A stretch of 64,000 nt of DNA from JAHTBL01 sp038532735 (GCA_038532735.1 JBCBAC010000005.1:62001-126000), one strand, 5' to 3'; numbered from the stretch's first letter, positions 17,138-25,890 are shown. A program made the numbers and translations. Notes: a model not told the origin generated them from the letters alone.

Positions 17138-18376
17138 ATGAGCGATGCGGATTTCCACCCTGCCGATCCTTTGCAGGCCCAGCTTGGGCAGCTTCTTTTC
17201 TACGATAAGATCCTGTCGGGAAACCGCAATATCTCTTGCGGGACATGCCATCACCATGACCATCACGGTGGCGATGGCTTGAGCCTTGGAATAGGCGAAG
17301 GCGGTGTTGGTGTCGGGCCGAAACGCACCGCAGGTGTGGGCGAGGACCGCATCCGCAAGCGCATCCCGCGCAATGCGCCTGCGTTGTGGAACCTTGGGCA
17401 TCGCAGCGTGGATATTCTCTTTCATGACGGGCGTTTGTCCGTCAGTGATGATTTTGAAAACGGGTTCAACTCCCCGGCAGAGGAATGGCTACCGAGCGGA
17501 TTGGACAATATTCTGGCGGCCCAGGCGCTCTTCCCGCTGACCGCGCAGTTCGAGATGGCGGGTAATCCGCGGGAGAACGAGGTGGCTGGCGCCATCCATG
17601 ACCGGATCGATGCGGCGTGGCCGATCATCGCGAAACGCGTGCGGGTGATACCGGACTATGGTAAGCGGTTCGTTGAGGCGTTCGATCATATCAACGCGCC
17701 CGAAGAGGTCACGATTGTCGAGATTGCCAATGCTCTGGGGGCATTCATGAATGCCGAATGGCGCAGTTTCGACAGCCCTTATGATGCGTTTCTGACTGGG
17801 GTGCCCTTGCCTGAGAAAGCCGAAGCGGGGCGGCGTTTGTTCTTTGGCAAAGCGGGCTGTGCGGCCTGTCACCGGGGGCCGCTTTTTACCGACCAGAGCT
17901 TTCATGCGCTGGCCCTGCCCGCCTTTGGCCCCGGGCGCACGCGGCGGTTTGATCCGATGCCGCGCGACGTGGGCCGGATGGGCGAAAGCGATGCGTTGGA
18001 GGATGCGTACCGCTTCCGGACGCCCTCTTTGCGGAACGTGGCGTTAACCGAACCGTATGGGCATAACGGTGCCTATCCAACGCTGGAAGGCATGGTCCGG
18101 CATCACTTGCAACCGTTGCAGATGCGCGCAGCTTGGGCGCGCGAGACAGCTGCCCTGCCGATTGTGGAATGGCTGGAAGAGATTGATTTCGTTATTCAAT
18201 CAGATGCCCGCGAGATGGCACGGCAGGAGGCGAAGGTCGATATCGCGCCGCGCGATCTCAACGATGAGGAAATCGCTCAGGTCGTGGCGTTCCTCAACAG
18301 CTTGACCGGCGCGACGGCGCGGCAGCGCCCTCTTGGACGGCCCGAGACAGTTCCGAGCGGACTGCCTGTGGATTAG
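17138..18376 (+). CDS. di-haem cytochrome c peroxidase / MauG-like protein (5' end uncertain, possible frameshift)
   Basis: 412 residues from the first in-frame ATG. Two haem-binding CXXCH motifs are visible, SCGTCHHHDHHGG near residue 35 and GCAACHRGP near residue 245, plus the C-terminal YGHNGAYPTLEGMV segment typical of the family. It should act in the periplasm, so an export signal is needed. The in-frame codons before 17138 read like the end of one (WVLAVVATPAAS) but have no start codon. An ATG at 17071 in another frame starts MRRRISAS, and dropping one G of the GGG at 17097-17099 would join it to give a normal signal peptide. Either the gene or the sequence has a one-base indel there. 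The open frame running back to 16505 is antisense to the Sel1 gene and is not coding. Confidence 0.8.
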   Translation: MSDADFHPADPLQAQLGQLLFYDKILSGNRNISCGTCHHHDHHGGDGLSLGIGEGGVGVGPKRTAGVGEDRIRKRIPRNAPALWNLGHRSVDILFHDGRLSVSDDFENGFNSPAEEWLPSGLDNILAAQALFPLTAQFEMAGNPRENEVAGAIHDRIDAAWPIIAKRVRVIPDYGKRFVEAFDHINAPEEVTIVEIANALGAFMNAEWRSFDSPYDAFLTGVPLPEKAEAGRRLFFGKAGCAACHRGPLFTDQSFHALALPAFGPGRTRRFDPMPRDVGRMGESDALEDAYRFRTPSLRNVALTEPYGHNGAYPTLEGMVRHHLQPLQMRAAWARETAALPIVEWLEEIDFVIQSDAREMARQEAKVDIAPRDLNDEEIAQVVAFLNSLTGATARQRPLGRPETVPSGLPVD

Positions 18377-18383
18377 GGCGGAT

Positions 18384-18416
18384 GCCTCCGGCGGGAGTTT
18401 TTTGGCCAAGCTGAAG
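18384..18416 (+). repeat. dispersed GGATATTT element, copy C
   Basis: Plus-strand GCCTCCGGCGGGAGTTTTTT, then GGCCAAGCTGAAG. It lies in the 41-base space between the convergent peroxidase and glycerate kinase genes. Confidence 0.6.
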
Positions 18417-18417
18417 A

Positions 18418-19626
18418 TCAGGTGCGGATCAGGATCCCCAGATCTGCGACATTGGTGCCGGTACCGCCGGTCATCAGGAGGCCTCCGCCAGCTTTGAGAG
18501 CGGCATAGCTGTCATTATTGGCGAGCAGCGCGTCGGGGTCGTGGCCTGCGGCGCGGATTTTGTTCAACGTCGTGTCGTTTACCAGCCCGCCTGCTGCATC
18601 GGTGGGCCCGTCGCGGCCATCGGTGCCGCCTTGCAGGTAAGTCCAGTTCTGCCAGCCTTCGGCGGCGGCGATCATGGCGACGCGCAAGGCAAGCTCTTGG
18701 TTGCGACCGCCTGCACCGTCGCCTTTGATCTGGACGGTAGTCTCCCCACCGAAAAGCGTCGTGCCGGGGCCGTCGTGATAGTGTTGCGTAACGATCTTCG
18801 CGGCCTCGGCAACGTCACCCACCAGATGCGCGTTACCGATCTTCGCAGAGGGGGCTGCGGCCTGAATGGCATGTAGGCTCTTGGTGTTCGACCCGATCAG
18901 GATGTTTTCGGCTTGCGGCGTTTCGGGGTTTGGCGCCTCTGTCAGGAGGTGACGTTGAACGGTGTCGGGGCAACCCTCCCAGATACCGAGAGTTTCGAGC
19001 GTCGCGCGGGCCTCTGCAGCCGTGCCGATGGGCGAAACGGTCGGACCAGACGCAATCGCGCGCAGGTCATCGCCGATGACATCGGACAGGATCAGCGCCG
19101 TCACAGGCTGTGGGGCTGCGTGCCGGGTCAGCCCGCCACCCTTGAGGCGCGAGAGCTGCTGGCGGACGAGGTTTGTTTGCACGATATCGGCGCCGCTGCC
19201 CAGCAACAGCGCGTTCACACGCGCTTTGTCGGCAAGGGTCACACCATCGACCGGAGCGGGCAAGAGTGCGGAGCCACCGCCTGAAATAAGCGCCAGAACG
19301 GGCCGGGTGTTGCCCTTCAAAGCGGCAATAACAGCGGCGGAGGCTTGCAGCCCAACCGCATCAGGCACCGGGTGGCTGGCCGCAAAGACCTGTGCGCCCG
19401 GGAGCTCGCGCGCGTTTTCCGGGTTCGTGACGACAATCGTTTTGGACTGCGCGTAATGCGCCATCGCGGCCTCTGCCATGCGGATGGAGGCTTTGCCGAT
19501 GGCAAGGATCAACGGCGCCTCAAGGTCAAGGCGGTTCAAAGCAATCTGGGTTGCGGCGAACGGGTCGGCAGCGGCCACGCCAATGTCAAAGAGACGGCGG
19601 GCTTCCAAGGCAGGGTCTGTGATCAT
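18418..19626 (-). CDS. glycerate 2-kinase (GckA/TtuD, MOFRL family)
   Basis: 402 residues, with the N-terminal DUF4147 domain (LISGGGSALLPAP; LKGGGLTRHA) and the C-terminal MOFRL domain (GAGGRNQELALR, GGTDGRDGPTDAAGG). These enzymes phosphorylate D-glycerate to 2-phosphoglycerate; old annotations call them hydroxypyruvate reductase. It is 21 bases downstream of puuD on the same strand, so purine-derived glyoxylate could be carried on through glycerate. Glyoxylate carboligase and tartronate semialdehyde reductase are not in this window. Confidence 0.9.
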   Translation of the reverse strand: MITDPALEARRLFDIGVAAADPFAATQIALNRLDLEAPLILAIGKASIRMAEAAMAHYAQSKTIVVTNPENARELPGAQVFAASHPVPDAVGLQASAAVIAALKGNTRPVLALISGGGSALLPAPVDGVTLADKARVNALLLGSGADIVQTNLVRQQLSRLKGGGLTRHAAPQPVTALILSDVIGDDLRAIASGPTVSPIGTAAEARATLETLGIWEGCPDTVQRHLLTEAPNPETPQAENILIGSNTKSLHAIQAAAPSAKIGNAHLVGDVAEAAKIVTQHYHDGPGTTLFGGETTVQIKGDGAGGRNQELALRVAMIAAAEGWQNWTYLQGGTDGRDGPTDAAGGLVNDTTLNKIRAAGHDPDALLANNDSYAALKAGGGLLMTGGTGTNVADLGILIRT

Positions 19627-19647
19627 GGGCGCAAGATGGACCGGCGA

Positions 19648-20898
19648 TCAGTTGGCCGCAAGCTCCACCTGACGGGCGGCTTTGAACCAGGCGCGGATCG
19701 CGGCGCGCTCGGCCTCTTCCATATAGGTGAGGTTGCCCGGCGGCATCGCATGGCTCACCCCGGACTGTAGGTAGATTTGTCGTGCGTTCATGGCGATGTC
19801 GGCTTCGGTCTCCAGATGCACGCCTTTTGGCGCCCAGAGCATCGACGCGCTCCAGACAGGCTCGCGGGCGTGGCACATTGAACAGCGTCCCAGCACGATG
19901 GTGGCCGCTTCGTCAAACCCGTCTGCTGCCGCAAAGCGCTGCGCGGTTGGGGTCATGGCCTGCTCTTCCGGGATTTCGTCCAAGCTGCGCAAAGGCGCTG
20001 TGGAGAGCCACATGACCCCGATGAAGAGCAGGATCGTCGCGGCGATTGTCCAGTTCGGCTTGCCTTTGCGCGCATGCATCGAGTTGAAGTAATGCCGGAT
20101 CGTGACGCCCATCAGAAAGACCAGAGCCGCGATAATCCACGCGTAATCCGTGGCGAAGGCCAGCGGGTAATGGTTGCTGAGCATCAGGAAAATGACGGGC
20201 AACGTCAGGTAGTTGTTATGGGTCGAGCGCAGCTTGGCGATCTTGCCATATTTCGGCTCTGGCGTTCGGCCCGCTTTGAGGTCTGCGACAACGATGCGCT
20301 GGTTCGGCATGATGATGAAGAACACGTTGGCGGTCATGATCGTGGCCGTGAATGCGCCCAGATGGAGCATGGCAGCACGGCCTGTAAAGACTTGATGGTA
20401 TCCCCAGCTCATCACGACAAGGGCTACGAAAAGCAGCAACATCAAAGCATTGGGGTGATCGCCGAGCTTTGATTTACAGGCCTGATCGTAGATGAGCCAT
20501 CCGATGGAGAGGGAGGCGGCCGAGATCAGGATGGCCTGAAACGTTGTCAGATCGGCTTTGTTGAGATCGATCAGAAACATCTCCGCTCCGGCCCAATAGA
20601 CGATCATCAAAAGGGCCGCACCAGAGAGCCACGTGGCGTAGCTTTCCCATTTGAACCAAGTCAGGTGATCCGGCATGTCCTCTGGGGCGACGTTGAATTT
20701 GCGGATATGGTAGAACCCACCGCCATGGACCTGCCATTCCTCACCGGAGGCACCTGCGGGCAAGCCGGGCGCCTGCCGCAGCCCCAGATCAAGTGCGATG
20801 AAATAAAACGAGCTGCCGATCCAGGCGATGGCGGTGATCACGTGCAGCCAGCGCACGGCAAAGCCCAGCCAATCCCACATCACGACAAAATCGTACAT
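19648..20898 (-). CDS. puuD: membrane-bound urate oxidase (urate hydroxylase PuuD) with C-terminal cytochrome c
   Basis: 416 residues. About eight transmembrane helices form the PuuD domain (HVITAIAWIGSSFYFIALD near the N-terminus), followed by a periplasmic cytochrome c domain with CSMCH near residue 340 and an axial-ligand region ending SGVSHAMPPGN. It oxidises urate to 5-hydroxyisourate and passes electrons to the respiratory chain, so it needs no direct H2O2-producing uricase. The ATG at 20898 fits GGAGAGG better than the GTG at 20901. It is divergent from the lysR gene. Confidence 0.95.
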   Translation of the reverse strand: MYDFVVMWDWLGFAVRWLHVITAIAWIGSSFYFIALDLGLRQAPGLPAGASGEEWQVHGGGFYHIRKFNVAPEDMPDHLTWFKWESYATWLSGAALLMIVYWAGAEMFLIDLNKADLTTFQAILISAASLSIGWLIYDQACKSKLGDHPNALMLLLFVALVVMSWGYHQVFTGRAAMLHLGAFTATIMTANVFFIIMPNQRIVVADLKAGRTPEPKYGKIAKLRSTHNNYLTLPVIFLMLSNHYPLAFATDYAWIIAALVFLMGVTIRHYFNSMHARKGKPNWTIAATILLFIGVMWLSTAPLRSLDEIPEEQAMTPTAQRFAAADGFDEAATIVLGRCSMCHAREPVWSASMLWAPKGVHLETEADIAMNARQIYLQSGVSHAMPPGNLTYMEEAERAAIRAWFKAARQVELAAN

Positions 20899-20934
20899 CA
20901 CAGCCTCTCCTTTTTGGTCACTCTAATCGACCGT

Positions 20935-20954
20935 GGTTTTTTCTTGAATTCCAG
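20935..20954. promoter_or_regulatory. candidate LysR-regulator site 1 (puuD/lysR)
   Basis: GGTTTTTTCTTGAATTCCAG lies between puuD and lysR. It matches the sequence at 22361-22379 between uraH and puuE except for one extra T and two base changes. Its CTTGAA has a nearly inverted TTTCAAAG copy around 20970-20977. It probably marks a site for the local LysR protein. Confidence 0.5.
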
Positions 20955-21004
20955 TATTATTCCAATCAGTTTCAAAGAAATCCGAATAATGACGCGAGGG
21001 CGTT

Positions 21005-21931
21005 TTGTCCTACCTGGATACGATCAAGACATTCGTGCGTGTCTACGAATTAGGCAGTATGTCAGCCGCTGCGCGCGATCAAAGGGTCTCTCCCGCGGTG
21101 GCGTCGGCACGAATCGGGCAGTTGGAACAGCACCTTGATGTCCGGCTCTTTACCCGCACGACACGCTCGCTGAAGCCAACCGAACAGGGGCGCATTTTCT
21201 TTGAAGGGGCGCAGCGCATTCTTGATGCAGTGATCGAGGCCGAAGCGGCAGTGCAAGACGTGACCGGCAACCCACGCGGCACGATCTTTGTGGCCGCGCC
21301 CTTGGGCGTGGGGCGGCGGTTCATTGCGCCCCTCGTGCCTGCTTTCAAGGCAGAGTTTCCGCTGGTCGATATCCGGTTGCGCCTGTCGGACCGCACGATT
21401 GACGTGGCGAGTGAAGGGCTTGATCTGGCATTTTTTCTGGGCACACCGCAGGATAGCGCGCTGAAGATGCGAAAGCTGGCGGACTGTCCGCGCGTGCTGT
21501 GTGCGGCGCCCGCCTATCTGGAGCGGCGGGGCGTGCCCGCGGATGGCGCGGCTTTGGTAGGGGACGGCCATGATTGTCTGGCCTTGCGGTTTCCCGGTGC
21601 GACCGAGTTTCAGTGGCAATTGCAGACGCCAGAAGGGCCTGAGCGTTTCGCCATCAAAGGTCCGTTCGAGAGCGATGACGGCGACGTGCTGACCCAATGG
21701 GCGCTGGATGGCCATGGCATTGTGATGAAACCGGTTTTCGAAGTGTCAGACCATCTGACAAGCGGTGCGCTGGTCGAGGTTTGTGCGGAGACACCGCCCC
21801 TGCCCGTGCAACTTGGCTGCCTTTATCCGCATCGCCGCAGGCAGGATCCGAAGGTCCGGCTGCTGATCGAATTTATGGCAGAGCGTATCCCGGAGATGAT
21901 GCGCGCGGGGTTAGATCAGCTGCCCCGGTAG
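21005..21931 (+). CDS. LysR-family transcriptional regulator of purine catabolism
   Basis: 308 residues. The N-terminal helix-turn-helix (GSMSAAARDQRVSPAVASARI) and LysR substrate-binding fold are clear (LFTRTTRSLKPTEQG). The start is the TTG at 21005; an in-frame stop lies just upstream and no ATG fits. GAGGG precedes it by a few bases. It is divergent from puuD, and its 3' end overlaps the convergent uraH by 16 bases. Sitting inside the purine set, with a shared motif in both divergent promoters, it probably controls these genes; the inducer (urate or a product) is inferred. Confidence 0.88.
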   Translation: MSYLDTIKTFVRVYELGSMSAAARDQRVSPAVASARIGQLEQHLDVRLFTRTTRSLKPTEQGRIFFEGAQRILDAVIEAEAAVQDVTGNPRGTIFVAAPLGVGRRFIAPLVPAFKAEFPLVDIRLRLSDRTIDVASEGLDLAFFLGTPQDSALKMRKLADCPRVLCAAPAYLERRGVPADGAALVGDGHDCLALRFPGATEFQWQLQTPEGPERFAIKGPFESDDGDVLTQWALDGHGIVMKPVFEVSDHLTSGALVEVCAETPPLPVQLGCLYPHRRRQDPKVRLLIEFMAERIPEMMRAGLDQLPR

Positions 21932-22269
21932 GTGGAATACCCAAACGGCGAGAGTAGCAGTGGCACATGGTAATGTGCGGCCTCAGACATGCCAAAGCGG
22001 ATCGGGATGACGTCCAGAAAGCGCGGGTCCTCTGGCGGCGTGCCGACCGCATCCAGATAAGCCCCGGCGTGAAAGATCAGCTCATAGGTGCCCTTCGCGA
22101 ACTCCGCTTCGGGCAGGATTTGACTGTCGGTTCGGCCATCGGCATTCGTCTCAACCGTCCGCAGGTGGGTGCGGCTCTCGCCGTCAATCCGAAAAAGCTC
22201 AATCTTGAGGCCCTGCGCAGGTTGTCCAAGCGCCGTATCAAGAACATGGGTCGTCAGATAGCCAGCCAT
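21916..22269 (-). CDS. uraH: 5-hydroxyisourate hydrolase
   Basis: A 117-residue transthyretin-like protein that hydrolyses 5-hydroxyisourate to OHCU, the step after PuuD. Diagnostic features are LTTHVLDTALGQPA at the N-terminus with the active-site His, an Arg in the middle, HYHVPLLLSPFGYSTYRGS at the end and the C-terminal YRGS tetrapeptide that separates hydrolases from transthyretin. The start ATG at 22269 gives the family length; a longer open frame upstream is not needed. It converges on lysR with a 16-base overlap. Confidence 0.95.
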   Translation of the reverse strand: MAGYLTTHVLDTALGQPAQGLKIELFRIDGESRTHLRTVETNADGRTDSQILPEAEFAKGTYELIFHAGAYLDAVGTPPEDPRFLDVIPIRFGMSEAAHYHVPLLLSPFGYSTYRGS

Positions 22270-22354
22270 TCGGTCTCTCTCTTGTATGGGGTGTCTACTG
22301 CGCTGCAAAGTGAGTGAAAGCAACGCCAGAGGGAACCCTATGCCTGACAAAACT

Positions 22355-22379
22355 CTTTCAGGTTTTTCTTGAAAGCCAG
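22355..22379. promoter_or_regulatory. candidate LysR-regulator site 2 (uraH/puuE)
   Basis: CTTTCA (22355-22360), N9, TGAAAG (22370-22375) is a perfect inverted repeat of the LysR T-N11-A type. The segment GGTTTTTCTTGAAAGCCAG (22361-22379) repeats the motif found between puuD and lysR. Confidence 0.55.
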
Positions 22380-22425
22380 GTCGATTGTTTTGAAATAGAA
22401 GACATTGAACACGAGGGACGCAACA

Positions 22426-23841
22426 GTGAAACGATATAAGCGCGACATGCGGGGATATGGGGCCACGCCTCCCGATGCGGCTTGGCCGAATGGTGCCAAG
22501 ATTGCTGTGCAATGCGTGCTGAATTACGAAGAAGGCGGCGAGAATAACATCCTGCACGGGGATGCTGCGTCTGAGGCGTTTCTATCCGAGATCGTGGGCG
22601 CTGCGGCATGGCCCGGGCAGCGGCATTGGAACATGGAATCGATCTATGAGTATGGTGCGCGGGCGGGGTTCTGGCGCTTGCACCGGCTCTTCACCGGGAT
22701 GGACATTCCGGTCACGGTGTACGGCGTCGCCACCGCTTTGGCGCGCAATCCCGATCAGGTGGCGGCCATGCAAGAGGCTGGTTGGGAGATCGCAAGCCAC
22801 GGGCTGAAATGGATAGATTACAAAGACTTCAATCGCGAAGCTGAAGCGGCTGATCTGGCGGAGGCCGTCCGATTGCACACCGAAGTCACGGGCGAGGCGC
22901 CACGCGGTTGGTATACCGGGCGCTGTTCGGAACACACGGTTGATCTGATCACTGAGCATGGCGGCTTCGACTATGTCAGCGACAGCTATGCCGATGATCT
23001 GCCCTATTGGCACCACGCTCACGAGCGCGATCAGTTGGTGATCCCCTATACGCTGGATGCCAACGATATGCGCTTTGCCACGCCGCAGGGGTTCAACGCT
23101 GGCGATCAGTTCTTCGCCTATCTCAAGGATAGCTTTGACGCGCTTTACGCCGAAGGGGCCGAAGGCGCTCCGAAGATGATGAATATTGGCCTGCATTGCC
23201 GTCTGATCGGGCGGCCCGGCCGGGTGCAGGCGCTCAAGCGGTTTCTGGAATATGCCGCAGGCCACAAGGGCGTGTGGTTCGCGCGCCGAATCGAGATTGC
23301 AGAGCATTGGGCGAAGACGCATCCACCAGTGCATTACTCCCGACCCTCAAAGATGGAAAAAGACGCGTTTGTAGAGGCTTATGGGTCGATCTTCGAGCAT
23401 TCTCCGTGGATTTCTGAGGGCGCTTGGGCGTTGGAACTGGGGCCTGCGCATGACACGGCTTTGGGCCTGCACAACGCACTGGCACGGGTGTTCCGCTCGG
23501 CCTCGGACGACGCGCGGATGGGTGTTCTGAAAGCCCATCCTGATCTGGCTGGCAAGCTCGCTGCCGCGAAAGCTCTAACGGCGGAAAGCACTGCTGAGCA
23601 GGCCAGCGCCGGGCTGGATCATCTGACCGACGCTGAACGCGCGACGTTTACAAAGCTCAACGCGGATTACGTCGCCAAGCACGGGTTTCCGTTCATCATC
23701 GCAGTGCGCGACCATGACAAAGCCTCGATCCTGTCCGCCTTCGAGCGGCGTATCGGCAATGACAGCGCGACCGAGTTTGCGGAGGCTTGTCATCAGGTCG
23801 AACGCATCGCCCTGCATCGTCTGAAGGATCTGCTGCCATGA
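22426..23841 (+). CDS. puuE: fused allantoinase (PuuE) / OHCU decarboxylase
   Basis: 471 residues in two enzymes. The N-terminal 300 residues are a polysaccharide-deacetylase-like allantoinase of the PuuE type (RYKRDMRGYG, VLNYEEGGENN, SHGLKWIDYK). The C-terminal 160 residues are an OHCU decarboxylase (EAYGSIFEHSPWISEGAW, LKAHPDLAGKLA, HGFPFIIAVRDH). The order of reactions is OHCU to allantoin to allantoate, so one protein does two successive steps. The GTG at 22426 follows GAGGGAC by 6 bases; the ORF could start at a TTG at 22405 but has no ribosome site there. The stop overlaps allA. Confidence 0.95.
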   Translation: MKRYKRDMRGYGATPPDAAWPNGAKIAVQCVLNYEEGGENNILHGDAASEAFLSEIVGAAAWPGQRHWNMESIYEYGARAGFWRLHRLFTGMDIPVTVYGVATALARNPDQVAAMQEAGWEIASHGLKWIDYKDFNREAEAADLAEAVRLHTEVTGEAPRGWYTGRCSEHTVDLITEHGGFDYVSDSYADDLPYWHHAHERDQLVIPYTLDANDMRFATPQGFNAGDQFFAYLKDSFDALYAEGAEGAPKMMNIGLHCRLIGRPGRVQALKRFLEYAAGHKGVWFARRIEIAEHWAKTHPPVHYSRPSKMEKDAFVEAYGSIFEHSPWISEGAWALELGPAHDTALGLHNALARVFRSASDDARMGVLKAHPDLAGKLAAAKALTAESTAEQASAGLDHLTDAERATFTKLNADYVAKHGFPFIIAVRDHDKASILSAFERRIGNDSATEFAEACHQVERIALHRLKDLLP

Positions 23842-24320
23842 TCGTGGCGCAACCCCTAACCGCCGAGGCCTTCGCGCCTTTCGGCGATGTGCTGTACTGC
23901 GCGGGCGACCCGGACAAGCTGATCAATCAGGGGCTCTGCGGGCGTTTTCACGACCGCGCAAAGATCGACGTGGGCGACGGGCGCGTGGGCATCAGCCTGT
24001 TCAACGCAGAACCACGCAGCCTGCCCTATCATTTGGATATGATGGAACGGCATCCCGAAGGCTCACAGGCTTTCATCCCGATGTCAGAGCACGGGTTTCT
24101 GGTCATTGTGGCCGAGGATGCGGGCGGCGCGCCGGGCACACCTTTGGCGTTTCTGACCGCGCCCGGGCAAGCGATCAATTTTCACCGGAACACGTGGCAT
24201 GGCGTTCTGACGCCGCTGCAGGCGCCGGGACTATTTGCCGTCATCGACCGGATTGGCGAGGGCGACAATCTTGAGGAGCATTGGTTCGATGAAGGGTTCA
24301 CGATCCATGCACCGACATAG
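23838..24320 (+). CDS. allA: ureidoglycolate lyase
   Basis: 160 residues, a cupin-like enzyme that cleaves ureidoglycolate to glyoxylate and urea. Family segments are PLTAEAFAPFGDVL at the N-terminus, NAEPRSLPYHLDMMERHPEGSQAF in the middle and FHRNTWHGVLTPL near the C-terminus. The start ATG overlaps the puuE stop codon (ATGA). It produces the glyoxylate that the Bhc enzymes and the glycerate route can use. Confidence 0.95.
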   Translation: MIVAQPLTAEAFAPFGDVLYCAGDPDKLINQGLCGRFHDRAKIDVGDGRVGISLFNAEPRSLPYHLDMMERHPEGSQAFIPMSEHGFLVIVAEDAGGAPGTPLAFLTAPGQAINFHRNTWHGVLTPLQAPGLFAVIDRIGEGDNLEEHWFDEGFTIHAPT

Positions 24321-24326
24321 GTGAGA

Positions 24327-24343
24327 GCCACCGCAGAAGTGGC
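24327..24343 (+). other. small hairpin upstream of permease gene
   Basis: GCCAC-N7-GTGGC, a 5-bp stem in the 53-base gap between allA and the permease gene. It may adjust the relative expression of the two; there is no T-tract. Confidence 0.35.
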
Positions 24344-24373
24344 CTTACGGGACAGCTGACAAGGAGTTTTATC

Positions 24374-25801
24374 ATGGCTGACACGTCCATCGGGACGCCC
24401 GAACAGTTACGGGACCCGAACTATACACCTGCGCTTGGCAAAGCGATTCCCCTTGGAATTCAACATGTTCTGGCGATGTTTGTATCCAACGTGACGCCGG
24501 CGATCATCGTCGCAGGCGCGGCTGGTTTCGGGTTCGGATCGAATTCGCCCGACTTTCCGGAACTGCTCTATCTGATTCAGATGTCGATGCTTTTTGCAGG
24601 CATCGCGACCCTGCTCCAAACAATCACCGTTGGCCCGGTAGGGGCGGCATTGCCCATCGTTCAAGGCACGTCCTTCGCGTTCCTGCCAATCATGATCCCG
24701 CTTGTGGCGGGCAAAGGCGTTGATGCGTTAGCCGCTCTTTTTGGAGGCGTCATTATCGGCGGACTATTCCACGCCGTCCTTGGCCTCTTCATCGGCAAAA
24801 TCCGCTTTGCATTGCCGCCTTTGGTGACAGGTCTGGTTGTGACCATGATTGGTTTGGCGCTGGTGAAAGTGGGCATTCAATACGCCGCCGGTGGCGTCCC
24901 CGCCATCGGAACCGAGGAATATGGCAGCCTGCTGAACTGGTCGGCAGCGCTTGTCGTGATCTTCGTCACGCTTGGTCTGAAGTTCTTCACCAAGGGGATG
25001 CTATCGATCTCGGCCGTGTTGATCGGTCTGATCGCGGGATACATCTATTCGATCATGGTCGGGATGCTATCGCTTGAGGCCATCGCCGGATCATGGGAGC
25101 GCTCTGCCGCTTTCGCTCTGCCCCAGCCTTTCAAATATGGGTTCGAGTTTTCGACCGCCGCGATTATCGGCTTCTGCCTGATGGCCTTCATCTCGGCCAT
25201 CGAAACGGTCGGGGACGTCTCGGGCATCACCAAAGGGGGTGCGGGTCGCGAGGCGACGGATAAAGAGATCCAAGGCGCGACCTATGCCGATGGTTTCGGC
25301 AGCGCTTTGGCTGGCGTCTTCGGCGGCTTTCCCAACACCTCGTTCAGCCAAAACGTAGGCCTGATCGCCATGACCGGTGTGATGAGCCGTCATGTGGTGA
25401 CCTGCGGCGCGATCTTTCTGATTGTTTGTGGTCTGATTCCCAAAGTTGGCGGCGTGATCCGCACTGTGCCGATTGAGGTGCTGGGCGGCGGTGTGATCGT
25501 GATGTTCGGCATGGTCGTGGCCGCCGGTATCTCGATGCTTTCAGATGTGGACTGGAACCGCCGCAACATGGTGATCTTTGCGATTGCGTTGTCGGTTGGG
25601 CTGGGTCTGCAGTTGGAGCCCGGTGCTGTGCAGTATCTGCCCGATACGCTGCGCATCCTGATGACAAGCGGGCTGCTGCCTGCGGCACTCATCGCGATTG
25701 TGTTGAACCTGATCCTGCCGGAGGAGCTTTCCGACGAGGCCACCGAAGAGGTGTCCGGCGGGCTGACCGGTCACGGCAAGGGATCCTTGCCGGGCAAGTA
25801 A
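24374..25801 (+). CDS. NCS2-family urate/xanthine permease
   Basis: A 475-residue membrane protein with about 14 helices. The nucleobase-ascorbate transporter signature is present as QNVGLIAMTG within GGFPNTSFSQNVG, and GPVGAALPIVQGTSFAF is the loop typical of the bacterial purine branch. Linkage to urate degradation favours urate or xanthine as substrate. The start ATG at 24374 follows AAGGAG by 7 bases. The small hairpin GCCAC-N7-GTGGC (24327-24343) lies between allA and this gene. Confidence 0.92.
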   Translation: MADTSIGTPEQLRDPNYTPALGKAIPLGIQHVLAMFVSNVTPAIIVAGAAGFGFGSNSPDFPELLYLIQMSMLFAGIATLLQTITVGPVGAALPIVQGTSFAFLPIMIPLVAGKGVDALAALFGGVIIGGLFHAVLGLFIGKIRFALPPLVTGLVVTMIGLALVKVGIQYAAGGVPAIGTEEYGSLLNWSAALVVIFVTLGLKFFTKGMLSISAVLIGLIAGYIYSIMVGMLSLEAIAGSWERSAAFALPQPFKYGFEFSTAAIIGFCLMAFISAIETVGDVSGITKGGAGREATDKEIQGATYADGFGSALAGVFGGFPNTSFSQNVGLIAMTGVMSRHVVTCGAIFLIVCGLIPKVGGVIRTVPIEVLGGGVIVMFGMVVAAGISMLSDVDWNRRNMVIFAIALSVGLGLQLEPGAVQYLPDTLRILMTSGLLPAALIAIVLNLILPEELSDEATEEVSGGLTGHGKGSLPGK

Positions 25802-25823
25802 CCTCAGCGATTGACCAATCATG

Positions 25824-25853
25824 GGCCTCCGCCTTTGGGTGGGGGCCTTTTTT
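25824..25853 (+). terminator. rho-independent terminator of the purine operon
   Basis: A 10-bp stem with two G-T pairs, GGCCTCCGCC (25824-25833) to GGTGGGGGCC (25838-25847), loop TTTG, followed by six T. It lies 22 bases after the permease stop. Confidence 0.9.
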
Positions 25854-25855
25854 GC

Positions 25856-25888
25856 GCTCCGCGCGGGGATATTTTTACAAAGATGAAA
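25856..25888 (+). repeat. dispersed GGATATTT element, copy D
   Basis: Plus-strand GCTCCGCGCGGGGATATTTT, then TACAAAGATGAAA. It follows the permease terminator and abuts the 3' end of gap. Confidence 0.65.
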
Positions 25889-25890
25889 GC

